From DASRJG01 sp032124015 (lineage in GTDB: Bacteria > Acidobacteriota > Polarisedimenticolia > Polarisedimenticolales > DASRJG01), in the NCBI GenBank assembly GCA_032124015.1, contig JAQBEH010000049.1, forward strand, positions 57,635-121,634: 64,000 bases of DNA, in the 5' to 3' direction. The notes below the pieces were generated by a model that searched no databases, was not told where the DNA came from, and saw only the letters and a list, made by a program, of their open reading frames with translations. A program made the translations under genes and the position numbers. Each line of letters begins with the position of its first letter. Position 1 is the stretch's first letter. This document shows, one piece after another, positions 33,360-41,649 of the stretch.

Positions 33360-35393
33360 TCACTCCGGTCGTCGCGGCACGATCCGCCGCATCTGAAAGA
33401 CGACGAGGCCGCCGTCGTGGTCGAATCCGAACTCGACATCCTGCGCGCGACCGGTGACATCTTCGAGAGCGCGGGCCAGCGCCGCGACGCGCGCAAGCTC
33501 GACAGCCGTGAGACACGGTTGTCCAAGCTGTTCCGGCGACAAGGGGACCGCGACGGTGCCCATTCCTTCAGGCGAAAGCTCGATGCGGTTCGAAGCGAGT
33601 CCCGTTTCGGAGGCGATCAGCTCTCCGGTACTGCGTCGCACCCAGAACAGATCGCCTGCGACCTCACCTTGCGAGATTCCCTCGCCGAGACCCCACGTCG
33701 CGTTGATCAGGAGTGTGTCGGCCCGCCCCGACGGGTCGCGCGAGAACAACACGCCGGCCGATCGCGTTTCGATCATCTCCTGGACGATGACCGCCTGTCC
33801 GGCGTGGAGCGGGGACACGCCCATCGAACTGAGGGCTGCCAGGGCGCGCGCGTTCCAAAGCGACGCCCAAGCCCAGCGGACCCGATCGAGCAGTTCCTCG
33901 AACCCGGTCACCCCGAGGTAGGAATCGAACATCCCCGCCAAGCTCCCCTGGGGGCCGTCCTCGATCGTCGCGGAAGACCGGACGGCGCACCGGTGAGCGC
34001 CGAGCGCTTCGTAGGCCGCCCTGATCGCGTCTCTGACTTCATCCGGAACGTCCCCCGACAGGAGAGCCGCCCGCGCCCGCCTCGAGATCGCGTTCTCGTC
34101 GCCCGCGTCGGCCGCAAGCCGCAGCTTTTCGCCGGTCTCGCCGAGCAGGTGCAAGCGATAGGCCGCGGAGGTGACGACGAACCCGCGAGGGACGCGACAT
34201 CCTTCGGGCGCCGCCTCGCGCACATCGATCAGCGCGTGGGCCTTCCCGCCGACCAGGGCGCGCTCGTGCGGCGCTCCGGCCAGCAGCGGGACGACGAGGT
34301 GGGTGCCGGCGCGGGCCCTCTCTTCGGCGAGCTGGAACGCCAGACGCTTTTGCAGACGATTCACGTCCTGCGGATTGAGGTTCGCGGCGCGCGCACGGCG
34401 CAAGAGCCTGAACAGACCTCCCATGCGCGAGCGCAAGAGCTCGTCGGGGAGCGCGAGCGCATATTCGACGTCCCGCCGCAGCTTGTCTTCCATATTGGTC
34501 CGGCGCGCGCCCGCGGTGGCGAGAACCGGCTCGAGCCGCTGTTCGAGGCGATCCGGATCGCCTCCGAGATCGTCGATCAGCCGGAGGTCGCGATCAAGCT
34601 CCGCCTCGAGCCCCCGCATGCCGCGCTGCAGATCTTCGAGGTCTTCCGCCGCCTCCAGGATCGTCAAGGTGTTGTCGCATCGCGCGGCCGCTTCCCCCAG
34701 GACGCGCTCCGTGAGGGCGTCGACGATCGCGACGAGCTCAGGACGCGGCGCCGTCCCAAGGAGAGACGCAAGCAGCCTCCGCGCGGGAGGCCCGGAGGGG
34801 ACGAGGCGGTAGGGGAACGCGGCCTCGAGAACGAACCCGTGGGTGGCCGGGTCTGCGGCCGCCGCAAGGAGCGCGCGGAGCAGGGTCTCGTCGCCGGGGA
34901 GCTTTGAGTAGGCGCTGAGAGCGGCGAACACACCTCGGATCGTGCCGCGCGCTTGGCGATCGAGCCCGCCCGGCACGGTCAGCACGCCGCGGTCGCCGTC
35001 CAAGAAAACGACGTCGCCCTCCTCGAGGACGGCGCGATCGCCGGTGCCGACGACATCATCGAATTGGAGAACGCCGTCCTCACCGTCTGCTGAAAGTCGG
35101 GCCGGGGTGATCCCCGATAGCGAGACGGAGGGTATTCCGAACTCGCGCGACAACAAGCTCACATGGGAGAGGAGGGCGCCCGAGAGCGTCAGCGTTCCGG
35201 CCGACGCCAAGATCCTCCCGATGTCGTCCGGTACCGCGCGTTCGGCGAGGAGCACCGATCCTGCGACCTCGCTCGGGTCGAGCTCTGTCCGGTTGCGACG
35301 CAGGGGACCGCAGACGCGTCCCGGGGCTATCGCGCGGCCCTGGATCGAAAACGATCCGAATGCGCTGGAGGACGACCCGGTCATGCCATCCAT
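33360..35393 (-). CDS. Dikinase-like protein with swivelling-His domain first and ATP-grasp last
   Basis: A 677-residue protein related to PEP synthase/PPDK but rearranged. Residues about 15-150 form the mobile phospho-His domain (GALLSHVSLLSREFGIPSV, His77; canonical form GGxTSHAAIVARxxGIP). A helical linker covers about 160-350. Residues about 360-677 are the PEP/pyruvate-binding ATP-grasp domain (LVGGKAHAL, VPRGFVVTSAAY, CAVRSSATIEDG, AGVLFSRDP). The C-terminal PEP-binding barrel of PEP synthase is absent. His-domain-before-ATP-grasp is the order in plant glucan water dikinase, so a phosphoryl transfer to a polymer or other acceptor is possible. The substrate is unknown. The VWA gene follows with one base between. 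Confidence 0.82.
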   Translation of the reverse strand: MDGMTGSSSSAFGSFSIQGRAIAPGRVCGPLRRNRTELDPSEVAGSVLLAERAVPDDIGRILASAGTLTLSGALLSHVSLLSREFGIPSVSLSGITPARLSADGEDGVLQFDDVVGTGDRAVLEEGDVVFLDGDRGVLTVPGGLDRQARGTIRGVFAALSAYSKLPGDETLLRALLAAAADPATHGFVLEAAFPYRLVPSGPPARRLLASLLGTAPRPELVAIVDALTERVLGEAAARCDNTLTILEAAEDLEDLQRGMRGLEAELDRDLRLIDDLGGDPDRLEQRLEPVLATAGARRTNMEDKLRRDVEYALALPDELLRSRMGGLFRLLRRARAANLNPQDVNRLQKRLAFQLAEERARAGTHLVVPLLAGAPHERALVGGKAHALIDVREAAPEGCRVPRGFVVTSAAYRLHLLGETGEKLRLAADAGDENAISRRARAALLSGDVPDEVRDAIRAAYEALGAHRCAVRSSATIEDGPQGSLAGMFDSYLGVTGFEELLDRVRWAWASLWNARALAALSSMGVSPLHAGQAVIVQEMIETRSAGVLFSRDPSGRADTLLINATWGLGEGISQGEVAGDLFWVRRSTGELIASETGLASNRIELSPEGMGTVAVPLSPEQLGQPCLTAVELARVAALARALEDVTGRAQDVEFGFDHDGGLVVFQMRRIVPRRPE

Positions 35394-35412
35394 CCTAGCG
35401 CGATCGGCTGCC

Positions 35413-36507
35413 TTACGTGGCGATCACCTCCGGCGGTGACGGCGGTGACGGCGGAGCTGTCGGTGCGGGGGGCGCAGGTGCGAATCCCGGAGTTCCGCGG
35501 GTTCCGACCCGGGTCAGGATCAAGTACCCGAACGCCAGGATCTCGACCAGGAACCAGATCGAAAAACCGATGCAAAAGGGGACGAATCGGAGGAGCGCGA
35601 ACGGGAGAAGCCCGAGCAGGATCGCGCCGAGAAGCGACAGCTCGCGGCCCATCGCCTTGCCCATGCGAAACCCGATCTGATGGAAGATTCCACACATCGC
35701 CATCCACTTGAGCACGACGAAGACCAGGTAGAGCAAGAACACGAGCGGGATGCCGATCAGGGTGGCCGTCAGGAAAAGTTGCGCAAAGACGAAAACCACG
35801 TAACCGACCAATCCGAAAATGAACGCGGTGAACAGACGGGTCGGCGCTTCCTCGCTGATGAGACGGATCCGGTCGGGGACGAGCGCCGCGAGGAGCAACG
35901 CGCAAACGAAGAACAGGAAGATCGCGAACAGCTTCCACCAGATGAAGAAACCGGCGAACTGACCCCATCCCGATCGGAGGCCGCGATCCCACGAGGGGAA
36001 CGAGATGCCGAACGGAATGTTGACGACCTGCCCTTGCACGGTCGCGCCGTTTCGCCGGAGCGTTCCGCCGGCGTTGGTGAGGTCTCCGTCGATTCTCGCC
36101 TTCGGGTCGACGTCGATGCGCGAGGCGACCCCGGTGACGTCGCCGGACACCGAACCCTTGATGTCAAGGCGGCCCGCGATCACCGTCACATCGCCATCGA
36201 CCTGCCCGTCGATCGTCACGTGGCCGTAAACGCAAACGATCGCGCCGTCGTGAGTTGTCCCGGCGGGGATGTTGATGTCCTGGCCGACTCCGGAGAGGTC
36301 ATCCCCGGGGTGTTGATTGAGAACCCCGGCGCTGTCGGGCACATCGGGCGCATCGGGCGCATCGGGCGCATCGGGCGCGTCGGGTGGTGAGGCGGGGGCG
36401 ACCGGCTGTGCGGTGGTCGTTTTGGTTTCTTCTGCAGGGACGGCGGCAAAGCCCGCGATCGCCAGCAAGACGGCCAAGGTCGCGATCGCGAAGGTTCGAA
36501 GTCTCAT
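35413..36507 (-). CDS. Bactofilin/polymer-forming domain membrane protein
   Basis: A 364-residue protein with a signal peptide (about 1-22) and a Pro/Ala/Asp linker made of DAP repeats. A bactofilin-like beta-helix follows (about 80-165; 'GHVTIDGQVDGDVTVIAGRLDIKG'-type strands), then about five membrane segments and a Pro-rich tail. It is coupled to the upstream membrane gene by a 4-base overlap. As the last gene of a sigma-factor operon, it may be the envelope effector under that sigma factor (inference). Confidence 0.78.
   Translation of the reverse strand: MRLRTFAIATLAVLLAIAGFAAVPAEETKTTTAQPVAPASPPDAPDAPDAPDAPDVPDSAGVLNQHPGDDLSGVGQDINIPAGTTHDGAIVCVYGHVTIDGQVDGDVTVIAGRLDIKGSVSGDVTGVASRIDVDPKARIDGDLTNAGGTLRRNGATVQGQVVNIPFGISFPSWDRGLRSGWGQFAGFFIWWKLFAIFLFFVCALLLAALVPDRIRLISEEAPTRLFTAFIFGLVGYVVFVFAQLFLTATLIGIPLVFLLYLVFVVLKWMAMCGIFHQIGFRMGKAMGRELSLLGAILLGLLPFALLRFVPFCIGFSIWFLVEILAFGYLILTRVGTRGTPGFAPAPPAPTAPPSPPSPPEVIAT
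36335..36384. repeat. Tandem 9-base repeat coding (Asp-Ala-Pro)n
   Basis: A 9-base unit of the TCGGGCGCA type recurs about five times inside the bactofilin-like gene. On the coding strand it gives DAP repeats in the linker between the signal peptide and the beta-helix. Copy number could vary by slippage. Confidence 0.8.
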
Positions 36508-37007
36508 GCCCGCTCCTTGTCGGCGACGCGGTTACCAAGATCTCGGCTCAGGACGAAGGTCGTGATGGAAAGCATGACGATGGCGATCGCCGCGAGCATG
36601 TTTTGGGCTAACGGCTGAAGCGGTGCAAGCGGCCTTGCGAGCGTCTGGGCGGACGAAACGAGCGCCATCGCGACACGGCCGGCCACTCCGGCGAGGGAAC
36701 TCGCGGGTCCGGTGAGCTTCAGCGCCGTGCCGACGCCATCCGCCATCGTCTGCAAGAGAACCGAGAGTGCGCCTGCGAGGCTGGGACCTTGCCAAACGGC
36801 CGCGGCGGTCAGCGCCACACCCACAACGGATGCCGCGGCGGCCCATCGTCCGAACTGCCGGGGGGACATGTCCGTGCGGGAGGGGACGCCCATTTCGGCC
36901 ACGCGGGCCATGACGCGTCCCGTGACGTCGATCGAAAACGGCGCCGGCTCTCCCGAACGGCCGAGAGCGTTGCGAAGCAGAGTTTCGAAGTCCTTGTCGT
37001 TTCTCAT
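36504..37007 (-). CDS. Putative anti-sigma factor (membrane protein)
   Basis: A 167-residue protein with a soluble N-terminus (MRNDKDFETLLRNALGR, about 1-65) and two hydrophobic segments (about 65-95 and 135-160). It has no Cys/His zinc motif. The ATG overlaps the sigma-factor stop, and its stop overlaps the bactofilin start, both as ATGA. The position right after an ECF sigma gene and the cytosolic tail plus membrane helix support an anti-sigma role, but no family signature is visible. Confidence 0.6.
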   Translation of the reverse strand: MRNDKDFETLLRNALGRSGEPAPFSIDVTGRVMARVAEMGVPSRTDMSPRQFGRWAAAASVVGVALTAAAVWQGPSLAGALSVLLQTMADGVGTALKLTGPASSLAGVAGRVAMALVSSAQTLARPLAPLQPLAQNMLAAIAIVMLSITTFVLSRDLGNRVADKERA

Positions 37008-37630
37008 GCCTGGAAATGCTCCGGGTTGCGACGCACGAGGATCTTTCTCAACGCCTCGCGGCCGCGCATCAAGCGCGTCTTCACGGTTCCCTCCGGGGTC
37101 CCGAGAATCCGCGCGGTGTCGTCCACCTTCAGCCCCTCGACGTACACGAGGTGCAACACCTCGCGGTAGCGCGGATCCACGAACCGGAGGGCGTCGCGCA
37201 CGAGGCCGTGTCGTTCGTCCAATTCCATCGTGTCGTCGGCGCCGGGCGCATGGTCTTCGACCTGCTCCGGCATCTCGGTCCGCCCGCGTTCCTTTTTCAT
37301 CCGGCGCGACCGGTCCACGACGTGATTTGCGGTCAGCTTGTAGAGCCAGGTGGAAAACGCGTGATCGGGCCTGTATTGGTGTAGGTTCTTGAAAACCTTG
37401 AGCAGGACCTCGCTCACCACATCCTCCACGTCTTCCCGCCGGCAGCCCGACCGCCAGGCGATCCCCGCGACCAGGTTCTGGTAGCGGATGACGAGCTCCC
37501 CGAAGCGTTCGGTCTTGCCGGCCAGGACCTCGCGGACGATCTCGAGGTCGAGGGCGGCCCGGTCGTCCCCGGTCTCGCCTGACGCAGGTGTGTAACGCTC
37601 GATGGCCGCCAAGGTTCCCAAGTCTCGCAA
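37004..37630 (-). CDS. ECF-type RNA polymerase sigma factor
   Basis: A 208-residue sigma-70 family factor. Region 2 contains RREDVEDVVSEVLLKVFKNL and FSTWLYKLTANHVVDRSRR. Region 4 contains 'YREVLHLVYVEGLKVDDTARILGTPEGTVKTRLMRGR'-type helix-turn-helix, quoted in part. The start is a TTG at 37630 or a nearby TTG, because no ATG lies upstream of region 2. It is followed by a putative anti-sigma factor and a bactofilin-like protein. Confidence 0.88.
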   Translation of the reverse strand: MRDLGTLAAIERYTPASGETGDDRAALDLEIVREVLAGKTERFGELVIRYQNLVAGIAWRSGCRREDVEDVVSEVLLKVFKNLHQYRPDHAFSTWLYKLTANHVVDRSRRMKKERGRTEMPEQVEDHAPGADDTMELDERHGLVRDALRFVDPRYREVLHLVYVEGLKVDDTARILGTPEGTVKTRLMRGREALRKILVRRNPEHFQA

Positions 37631-37656
37631 GGACGGAAGGATTAGGGCTCGAAGAG

Positions 37657-37662
37657 TACACT
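37657..37662 (+). promoter_or_regulatory. -10 box TACACT for leaderless DUF971 gene
   Basis: TACACT ends 10 bases before ATG 37673, with no Shine-Dalgarno in between. It lies in the divergent gap with the sigma factor gene. Confidence 0.4.
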
Positions 37663-37672
37663 AGTGAAATCC

Positions 37673-38011
37673 ATGAGCCACGACTCCCCATTGATCAAAC
37701 CGCGGAACATCGCGGTCGCCGGCCGCGAGTTGGCCCTGGCCTGGGCAGATGGCCACGAGTCGTACTTCCCGTTCGACGAACTGCGGGCGAGTTGCCCCTG
37801 CTCCTTGTGTCGCGGCCAGCGGGAAGCCCCAAAGGACCCGCTGCGCATCGTTACGGCGCCCGCGCGGGGACAGGTGGCGATCCGAAATCTCGTGCCGGTT
37901 GGGGCCTACGCGGTTCAAATCGTCTGGAGCGACGGCCACGATACGGGGATCTATTCGTTCGAGTCGCTCCGAGGGGCCTGCCCCTGTCCCGAATGCCTCT
38001 CGCGGGCCTAG
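37673..38011 (+). CDS. DUF971 (gamma-butyrobetaine hydroxylase N-terminal-like) protein
   Basis: A 112-residue single-domain protein. It has LALAWADGHESYFPFDELRAS, then CPCSLC, and a second CPCPEC near the C-terminus. These cysteines are suited to bind zinc or an Fe-S cluster. Members occur alone or fused to Fe-S cluster carriers or to hydroxylases, and the bacterial function is unclear. ATG 37673 is chosen by the -10 spacing; a GTG at 37664 is in frame too. Confidence 0.84.
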   Translation: MSHDSPLIKPRNIAVAGRELALAWADGHESYFPFDELRASCPCSLCRGQREAPKDPLRIVTAPARGQVAIRNLVPVGAYAVQIVWSDGHDTGIYSFESLRGACPCPECLSRA

Positions 38012-38063
38012 CCGCGATGTGGCAACTTAGGCCTTCGCACACTCCGTCCCAAGGAGGGATCGC

Positions 38064-39089
38064 ATGACGACACGCATCGGACTGATGGGTTTCGGCCGCA
38101 TCGGGAGGAACGTCTTCCGAATCCTCCACGAGCGACAGGACATCGAAATCGTGGCGATCGTGGACATCGCCGAGCCCCAGGCCCTCGAATACCTCCTCCG
38201 CTACGACACCGTTCACGGCCGCTTCGAGGACCCGGTCTGGGTGAAGGGGGATTCCCTCTACACCCAGGGCCGCGCGATCAAGATCATCCAAGCCAAGGCC
38301 CCCGGCGATGTGGATTGGGGGGCTTTGGGCGTCGACATCGTCGTCGAGGCGACGGGGCAGTACCGGACCCGCGCGATCCTTCAAAAGCACCTCGACCGGG
38401 GGGCGAAAGCTGTCGTTTTGACGGTGCCCCCGCGCGACGAGATCGACGCTCTGGTCGTCATGGGCGTGAACGATCACGTCCTGAACAAGAACACCCGCAT
38501 CGTCAGCAACGCCTCGTGCACGGCCAATGCCCTGGCACCGATCTGCAAGATCCTGGACGACGCATTCGGGATCGAGCTCGGCTTCATGACCACCGTACAC
38601 GCCTACACGAACGACCAGCGCCTGGCCGATGTCCCGCACACCGAAATGCGGCGCTCCCGCGCGGCCGCCGAGAACATCATCCCGACCGTGACGCATTCGC
38701 CACAGGTCGTGCAAGAGATCCTCCCGCAGCTCGCCGGGAAGCTCGACGGGATGGCGCTGAACGTCCCCGTCCCGGACGGCTCAAACGTCGATCTCGTGAC
38801 GCTGATGAAGCGCCCCGTGACGGCGGAAGAGGTCAACGAGATCGTGAAGTCGGCCTCGCTCACGACATTCAAGGGGATCGTCGAGTACACCGACCAGCCG
38901 ATCGTCTCGTCCGACGTCGTGGGCAACGACCACTCGGCGGTTTTCGACGGTCTTTCCACCTTTGTTCTCGGCGGCAACATGTTGAAGACAATCACCTGGT
39001 ACGACAACGGATGGGGTTACGCGACGCGGGTGGTGGAACTGATCGGCCGCCTCGCCTCGCTTCACGTCGCACCCGGGACGGGGAGGTAG
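38064..39089 (+). CDS. GAPDH paralogue with altered phosphate-binding residues
   Basis: A 341-residue GAPDH-family protein. It keeps the NAD fold (MGFGRIGRNVF), the catalytic Cys in SNASCTANALAP and the His in TVHAYTNDQ. It differs from the canonical enzyme at several sites: the motif after the Cys is TANALAP, not TTNCLAP; the TGAA phosphate loop is THSPQ; the phosphate Arg of FRVP is Asn (LNVP); and DNEWGY is DNGWGY. A changed substrate or regulatory role is likely. AAGGAGGG lies upstream. It sits 2 bases before a canonical GAPDH gene. Confidence 0.88.
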   Translation: MTTRIGLMGFGRIGRNVFRILHERQDIEIVAIVDIAEPQALEYLLRYDTVHGRFEDPVWVKGDSLYTQGRAIKIIQAKAPGDVDWGALGVDIVVEATGQYRTRAILQKHLDRGAKAVVLTVPPRDEIDALVVMGVNDHVLNKNTRIVSNASCTANALAPICKILDDAFGIELGFMTTVHAYTNDQRLADVPHTEMRRSRAAAENIIPTVTHSPQVVQEILPQLAGKLDGMALNVPVPDGSNVDLVTLMKRPVTAEEVNEIVKSASLTTFKGIVEYTDQPIVSSDVVGNDHSAVFDGLSTFVLGGNMLKTITWYDNGWGYATRVVELIGRLASLHVAPGTGR

Positions 39090-39091
39090 CC

Positions 39092-40099
39092 ATGGCGAAG
39101 CCGCGCGTTGCCATCAACGGGTTCGGTCGCATCGGCCGGGCCGCGTTCCGATTGCTCTCGCTGCGCGACGACATCCAAGTCGTCGCGATCAACGACATCA
39201 CACCCAACGAAACGCTCGCCTATCTGACGCGCTTCGACACCGTCTACGGCCGCTACCCCGGAGTGGTCACCCTGAACGGCGACACGATGTCGGCGGGCAC
39301 GCAGACCGTTCGCATGTTGGAGCAGAAAGATCCCGCCCGGCTTCCGTGGGGCGAGCTCAAGGTCGACGTCGTCGTCGAGGCGACGGGCAAATTCAGGAAA
39401 CGCGACGAATGTGCGTGGCACCTGCAAGCGGGGGCCAAGCGCGTGATCCTGACCGTGCCGGCCAAAGACGAAGTGGATGCGATGGTCGTCGTCGGAGTCA
39501 ACGACCACCTCTTGAAGCCGGAGCACTTGATCGTGTCCAACGCGAGTTGCACGACCAACTGCCTCGCCCCCCTGGCGAAGGTCATCAACGATTCGTTCGG
39601 GATCGTGAAGGGCGTCATCACGACGGTTCACGCCTACACGAACGACCAGCGTTTAGCCGACGTCCCGCACAAAGACCTGCGCCGCTCCCGGGCCGCGAAC
39701 GAGAACATCATCCCGACGACAACCGGCGCGGCGCGCGCCGTCGGCAAGGTCCTCCCCGAGCTCAAGGGCAAACTCGACGGCGTCGCCATGCGCGTCCCTG
39801 TTCCCGACGGCTCGACCGTCGATCTCGTGGCCGAGCTTCTGAAGCCCGTCACGGTCGCTTCGTTGAACGCCGCCATGAAGGAAGCCGCCTCGAAGGCCCC
39901 GCTGAAGGGGATCCTCGAGTACTGCGAGGAGCCGATCGTCTCGTCGGACATCATCCAGGATTCGCACTCGGCGATCTTCGATTCGCTGTGCACGCGCGTC
40001 CTGGGCGGGAAGCTCGTCAAGGTCATCGCCTGGTACGACAACGAGTGGGGCTATTCCTGCCGGGTCGTCGACCTGATCGGAAAGCTTTCGGCGCTCTGA
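39092..40099 (+). CDS. gap: Glyceraldehyde-3-phosphate dehydrogenase
   Basis: A 335-residue canonical glycolytic GAPDH. It has INGFGRIGRAAF, the catalytic SNASCTTNCLAP, the His in TTVHAYTNDQ, the phosphate loop TTTGAARAV, the Arg of MRVPVPDGS and WYDNEWGY. The ATG at 39092 follows GGGAGG and is just 2 bases after the upstream paralogue, so the two genes share a transcript. A dispersed palindrome follows the stop. Confidence 0.95.
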   Translation: MAKPRVAINGFGRIGRAAFRLLSLRDDIQVVAINDITPNETLAYLTRFDTVYGRYPGVVTLNGDTMSAGTQTVRMLEQKDPARLPWGELKVDVVVEATGKFRKRDECAWHLQAGAKRVILTVPAKDEVDAMVVVGVNDHLLKPEHLIVSNASCTTNCLAPLAKVINDSFGIVKGVITTVHAYTNDQRLADVPHKDLRRSRAANENIIPTTTGAARAVGKVLPELKGKLDGVAMRVPVPDGSTVDLVAELLKPVTVASLNAAMKEAASKAPLKGILEYCEEPIVSSDIIQDSHSAIFDSLCTRVLGGKLVKVIAWYDNEWGYSCRVVDLIGKLSAL

Positions 40100-40110
40100 G
40101 CTTCGGGACC

Positions 40111-40133
40111 GAAAAGGGGACACTCCACTTTTC
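40111..40133. repeat. Palindrome copy B of the dispersed repeat
   Basis: GAAAAGGGGA and TCCACTTTTC form an inverted repeat with one mismatched pair and loop CAC. It fills the gap between the convergent gap and proS genes, so it may act as a two-way terminator. It closely matches copy A at 3815. Confidence 0.65.
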
Positions 40134-40135
40134 CG

Positions 40136-41620
40136 TCAGTACGCCTTCGCGAAGTGCACGCGCCTTGTCGACGGCCCGCCGCACCGGACGCAGACGCCCT
40201 TCTCGGCGGGGGCGTCGAACGTGATCACGCGAATGGTCGCCTTCGTCTCGTCGTGGATCGCCGTCTCGCAGGCTGTGTCGCCGCACCAATGCGCGAGCAT
40301 GAAGCCGCCGCCGGCTGATTCGAGCTTCTCCTTGAACGCGTCGTAGGTGTCGACGGGATAGGTCGACGCGTCTCGGCGCGCCTTGGCCGCGGCCAACAGT
40401 TCGGCCTGGAGCTCGTCCAACAGTCTCGGGACGGCGGTGGCGACGTCGGTCACGGGAACGAACGACTTCGCGCGACCCAGCCGCTTCACACAGCAGACCG
40501 AGCCCTTCTCGAGATCCTTGGGGCCGAGCTCGATGCGGAGCGGGACGCCCATCATCTCCCACTCGTTGAACTTGAAGCCGGGGGAGAGATTGTCGCGCGC
40601 GTCCAGCTTTACGGCGATGCCGGCCTTCTTGAGCGTGGCTTCGACGTCCTTGGCCGCGGCGAGGATCTTCTCGACCGGATCGGTGCCCTTCCAGATCGGC
40701 ACGATCACGACCTGGATCGGCGCGAGCCGGGGCGGGAGGACGAGGCCGTTGTCGTCGCCGTGCGCCATGACGATCGCGCCCACGAGACGGGTCGAAACAC
40801 CCCACGACGTGTTGAATGCGTGCTGCCAGTCACCGGCCTCGGTCTGGAACTTGAGGTCGAACGCCTTCGCGAAGCTCTGTCCCAGATGGTGCGAGGTCCC
40901 GGCCTGGAGCGCCTTCCCGTCCTGCATCAACGCTTCGATGCAATAGGTGTGATCCGCGCCGGCGAACTTCTCCTTTTCGGTCTTCAGTCCCTTCAACACG
41001 GGAACCGCCATGTACTCCTCGGAGAACGTCGCATAGACGTCGAGCATCCTGCGTGCTTCTTCTTCGGCCTCGTCGTAGTTCGCGTGCGCGGTGTGCCCCT
41101 CCTGCCAGAGGAACTCGGTCGTGCGCAAGAAGAGGCGCGTGCGCATCTCCCAACGGACGACGTTGGCCCACTGGTTGATGAGCAACGGAAGGTCGCGATA
41201 CGACTGCACCCACTTCGCGAACATCGAATAGATGATCGTCTCCGACGTGGGGCGGATGATCAGCTCTTCCTCGAGGGCGCTCTCAGGGTCCGGGACGAGT
41301 TCGGTCTTCCCGTCGATCGTCACCGATTTCAAGCGGGTGTGGGTGACGATCGCGCACTCTTTGGCGAACCCCTCGACGTGCTCGGCCTCTTTGGCAAGAA
41401 ACGACTTCGGGATGAACAGCGGGAAGTAGGCGTTCTGGTGCCCGGTCTCCTTGAACATCCCGTCCAGGACTTTCTGCATATTTTCCCAGAGGGCGTACCC
41501 GTGCGGCCGGATGACCATGCACCCCTTTACAGGAGAGTAATCGGCCATCTTGGCCTGGGTGACGACATCGGTGTACCAGCGCGAGTAATCCTCGGATCGG
41601 GGCGTGATCAACTTGGCCAT
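40136..41620 (-). CDS. proS: Prolyl-tRNA synthetase (archaeal/eukaryotic-like short type)
   Basis: A 494-residue class II synthetase charging tRNA-Pro. It lacks the large insertion of typical bacterial ProRS and ends in a C-terminal zinc-like domain (CGDTACETA and CVRCGG) with the terminal residues FAKAY, as in the archaeal-type group. Motif 2 has RWEMRTRLFLRTTEFLWQEGHTAH and motif 3 contains GVSTRLVGAIVMAHGDD. The length is normal for this type. AGGCC-like bases precede the ATG. Confidence 0.95.
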   Translation of the reverse strand: MAKLITPRSEDYSRWYTDVVTQAKMADYSPVKGCMVIRPHGYALWENMQKVLDGMFKETGHQNAYFPLFIPKSFLAKEAEHVEGFAKECAIVTHTRLKSVTIDGKTELVPDPESALEEELIIRPTSETIIYSMFAKWVQSYRDLPLLINQWANVVRWEMRTRLFLRTTEFLWQEGHTAHANYDEAEEEARRMLDVYATFSEEYMAVPVLKGLKTEKEKFAGADHTYCIEALMQDGKALQAGTSHHLGQSFAKAFDLKFQTEAGDWQHAFNTSWGVSTRLVGAIVMAHGDDNGLVLPPRLAPIQVVIVPIWKGTDPVEKILAAAKDVEATLKKAGIAVKLDARDNLSPGFKFNEWEMMGVPLRIELGPKDLEKGSVCCVKRLGRAKSFVPVTDVATAVPRLLDELQAELLAAAKARRDASTYPVDTYDAFKEKLESAGGGFMLAHWCGDTACETAIHDETKATIRVITFDAPAEKGVCVRCGGPSTRRVHFAKAY

Positions 41621-41649
41621 GGCCTTCCTTTCGGTGTACTTCTTTCCGC

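Noticed and set aside
33237..34907. Large plus-strand open frame opposite the dikinase-like gene
   Set aside because: It is Arg-rich without domain motifs, while the minus-strand frame carries clear dikinase motifs.
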